DNA of 64,000 nt from Zychaea mexicana (lineage: Eukaryota; Mucoromycota; Mucoromycetes; Mucorales; Lichtheimiaceae). The notes under the pieces were generated by a model. It did no database searches, was not told the DNA's origin, and worked only from the letters and a program-made list of their open reading frames with translations. Below, in pieces: positions 61,758-64,000 of the stretch. Position numbers and translations under genes: made by a program. The stretch lies in assembly GCF_025766255.1 (NCBI RefSeq), contig NW_026516734.1:124001-188000 (forward strand), in the 5' to 3' direction. Each line of letters starts with the position of its first letter. Position 1 is the stretch's first letter.

Positions 61758-62327
61758 ATGCTCGGCGAAGGTGTCCTCCCTGTTACTATTGTCTCTGCCA
61801 ACAACTTGCTCGATGTCGAGAACATGGGCAAGAACGATCCCTATGTCCGCATCACCACTGATATCAACAACGATGACTCGTGGCAAGTAACCGAGGTCCA
61901 AGAAGATGCCGGTGAGAACGCCAGCTGGGGCCAGACCTTCGAGATCGCTCTTGGCGGTGAGTCTACCGATCTTTTCGTCGAAGTCATGGACAAGGAAAAG
62001 GGCGTCGATACCATCATTGGTTTCTGCACTATCCCTCTCGCCACTGTCGTTGGTGGCGCTGACGGCCTCTACGAGATCTACACCATCAAGGGTGAGCCTG
62101 CTGGTGTCATCCACCTCGTCTTCAACAACGCTGAAGGTGAAGCCACTCCCGGTCGTTCCTACATCAACGATGAACACTTGGAGCGCTGCAAGAGTCTCCA
62201 CCACAAGGCCCTCGCTGGTGACATTGGTACCGCTGCTGTTGGCGCTGGCCTCGCAATTGGAGCCGGCCTCATAGGCAAGAAGCTCTTCGAGGAGTATAAG
62301 GCAAAGATGGCGGCTGAAGAAGCCTAA
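61758..62327 (+). CDS. Small C2-domain protein with C-terminal glycine-zipper helix
   Basis: A single exon of 189 codons runs from ATG (61758, context CCAACATGC) to TAA. Residues 1-110 form a C2 domain: LPVTIVSANNLLDVENMGKN, then DPYVRITTD, and VEVMDKEKGVDTIIGF. The acidic loop residues (Asp in NDPYV and in VMDKEKGVD) suggest calcium-dependent phospholipid binding. Residues about 150-177 (GTAAVGAGLAIGAGLIGKKL) form a glycine-zipper helix that could insert into or oligomerise on membranes. The rest is charged. Codon use is strongly biased to C-ending codons, unlike most neighbours, which with the TATA box suggests high expression. Similar small C2 proteins occur across Mucoromycota and plants. 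The exact role is unknown. Confidence 0.85.
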   Translation: MLGEGVLPVTIVSANNLLDVENMGKNDPYVRITTDINNDDSWQVTEVQEDAGENASWGQTFEIALGGESTDLFVEVMDKEKGVDTIIGFCTIPLATVVGGADGLYEIYTIKGEPAGVIHLVFNNAEGEATPGRSYINDEHLERCKSLHHKALAGDIGTAAVGAGLAIGAGLIGKKLFEEYKAKMAAEEA

Positions 62328-62392
62328 ACATTGTATTATTCATTCTGTTTATCTTTATCTTTCTTTTTTAACTATTTGTACATAGTTGTTTT

Positions 62393-62398
62393 AATAAA
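62393..62398 (+). terminator. Poly(A) signal of the C2-domain gene
   Basis: AATAA/AATAAA lies 66 bp after the stop codon, in a T-rich 3' UTR. Confidence 0.6.
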
Positions 62399-64000
62399 GT
62401 GACAAAAAGCGTCCTTTAACTGTAACGTTTCTCTTGGCTTTCTTTTAAATAGGGTGGTAGTGGTGGTGTTGGTTTTTCTTGTATATTGTTTCTCTACTAT
62501 ACCGGCTTCTATGTGTGCTACTATCTCTGCCCTTCTGTTTACATACGTGTGAATGTGGGAGCATTTAACGGTCTATGTAATGATGGAGATAAGTAGCAAG
62601 AAACGCGTCTTTTTCCTCTGCTTACGTGTGTACAGGAAGTTCAAGGGTGAGCGATTTGAAGACCGTTTTCACACGAGGGCGCGACGAAGTTCAATAAGAG
62701 CTAGCGAATTCCATAGGCTAGTCTGCCTTATGTTGTGGGACCATGTAGTCAAGGTAAATCACATATTGTTTCAAGTTTGATGGGAGCAAGAGAATGCCTG
62801 GGCAGTTTCTATATTAAGACCAATGTTTGTATTTGTGCATGGGACTTAATTTTCACTCCTTTATCAGTCGCTGTAGACATACTTGTGAAGCATCGCAGTA
62901 TACCAAGCCTAATATCAAAAGGAAGATGGAATACGGGCAAGGAACAGAAGAGGATTTCGGGTTGGACGCGCGTTTATATCGGAGGGAGACACGTAATGCA
63001 AGGCTGCTGAGCTGGTTCTGACGCTGGCGTTGACGACGGTAGTACAAAGGCTTGATGTTATAGAAAAAACCAAAATACATTGACGAATCAGGGATTCCCA
63101 TGTGTTATTAACTGCTGATCCTTAACTGCGAAAAAGAAACACATGATGAATAACAGTATGGGAGGAGTTGTTGGATTCGTGAATGAAGGACTACAGAAAC
63201 GAAGGAGGAAGTTTATTGCTGTTATAATCAACGATGGGTGTACATGCATAGACTCAATGCGAAGAAAAGGTGTATATCAAGCACACAAAACTGTGTGTTG
63301 TCTTTTTCTTTTAAGACTGCTTCGGTCTACACATTTTATTTTCCCCAGGTGTGAAGGTGGCAGTAAGGATGACGTTTTCAAAGAAATAGCGCGTTTCTGT
63401 CACCAAAAAAAAGAAGCATTCGGAAGTGGCACTCACCATTACACAGCTTCACTTTCATAAAACTAGATCTCTTTGCCATGGGCTGTTGAATACCTTTCGT
63501 TATTCAAGAGGGTTAGATACATATATAATGCTAAACAGCACCACCTTCAATCTGCGTCTGTATCAAGATATATTTTCAGCAGAGATGCAATGCATGTTGT
63601 CCATAGTTATTTCTTATCGACCTGTCGTCGCAGTAATGTTTATTTAGATGTGTAGCAAAGCATTTATACATAAACAGTTACCGGACAAAAGGTTTCAGAC
63701 TTACTCTTACTCTGTGCGTGGCAAACGCATTGTGCACATACACCCTGCAATACATACACGCATGTAGCTGCAAGAAAGAAGTATTTTATGAAATGCCGGC
63801 TTTGATTTCCCCCACTACTGCAGGTCTTTCTGATTGTACTTCTATTTATTGATGGTACGATGAGAGTGATGCTTATTTTGCTGCTGGGTACAAAGCATCA
63901 TAGATGATGATGACAAATGGATGTGAAACACTTCAGCTTGCCTTTTTATTTGTATACTGTAAGAGGAGCGAACAGTCTGCAAAACTCCCAATCCAAAAAA
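62399..64000. other. Gene-poor right end
   Basis: No frame here shows domain motifs or a convincing exon structure. A gene could begin just outside the window. Confidence 0.45.

Noticed and set aside
1..64000. CRISPR array or bacterial-type operons
   Set aside because: The window is intron-rich fungal DNA. No regularly spaced direct repeats were seen.

Overview
This is a window of fungal nuclear DNA, most likely from Mucoromycota (Mucorales-type). Genes carry many short GT-AG introns of about 45-150 bp. Protein-coding content is typically fungal: a Crz1-like zinc finger, Tpd3, Alg7, Lst4/FNIP and Ies2. The mobile element is a DIRS-type tyrosine-recombinase retrotransposon, a class known from this lineage (Prt1 of Phycomyces). 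TGA, TAA and TAG all end host genes and TGG encodes Trp, so the standard code applies. The lineage call is inference from gene structure and repeat content, not from a marker gene. All exon models were built by eye. For the conserved genes each junction keeps frame and restores family motifs.

Left part (1-13.7 kb): the 3' end of a Crz1-like transcription factor; a PlsC-type glycerol-phosphate acyltransferase (minus); a Gly/Met-rich low-complexity protein; the LSM-fold NatC subunit Naa38, tail-to-tail (17 bp) with a small RGG protein resembling MPLKIP/TTDN1; an 897-aa disordered protein; and a monocarboxylate-transporter-like MFS permease. A 5.5-kb stretch without convincing genes follows (13.7-19.2 kb), holding one MITE-like element.

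Housekeeping block (19.2-47.1 kb): a polyol-dehydrogenase-like MDR protein that has lost its catalytic-zinc ligands; PP2A scaffold Tpd3; transketolase; Alg7 (first step of N-glycan assembly); the INO80 subunits Ies2 and Arp4 in tandem; an FNIP/Lst4 homologue (TORC1/Rag signalling); the mismatch-repair protein Msh6; the 60S export adaptor Nmd3, with a predicted 4-nt microexon; and the mRNA-decay protein Lsm1.

Repeat block (48.0-59.1 kb): an 11-kb inverted repeat. Two AT-rich arms of about 3.3 kb face each other, and a decayed 4.4-kb DIRS retrotransposon sits exactly at the centre. The arms hold matching relics of a Tc1/mariner transposase and of other reading frames. Some relics carry different stop codons in the two arms, so the arms are old, independently decaying copies and not a simple assembly echo. 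This is the most unusual structure in the window.

Right end (59.1-64 kb): mostly gene-poor, with one intronless C2-domain protein that has a TATA box, a pyrimidine-rich leader and a poly(A) signal, suggesting high expression.
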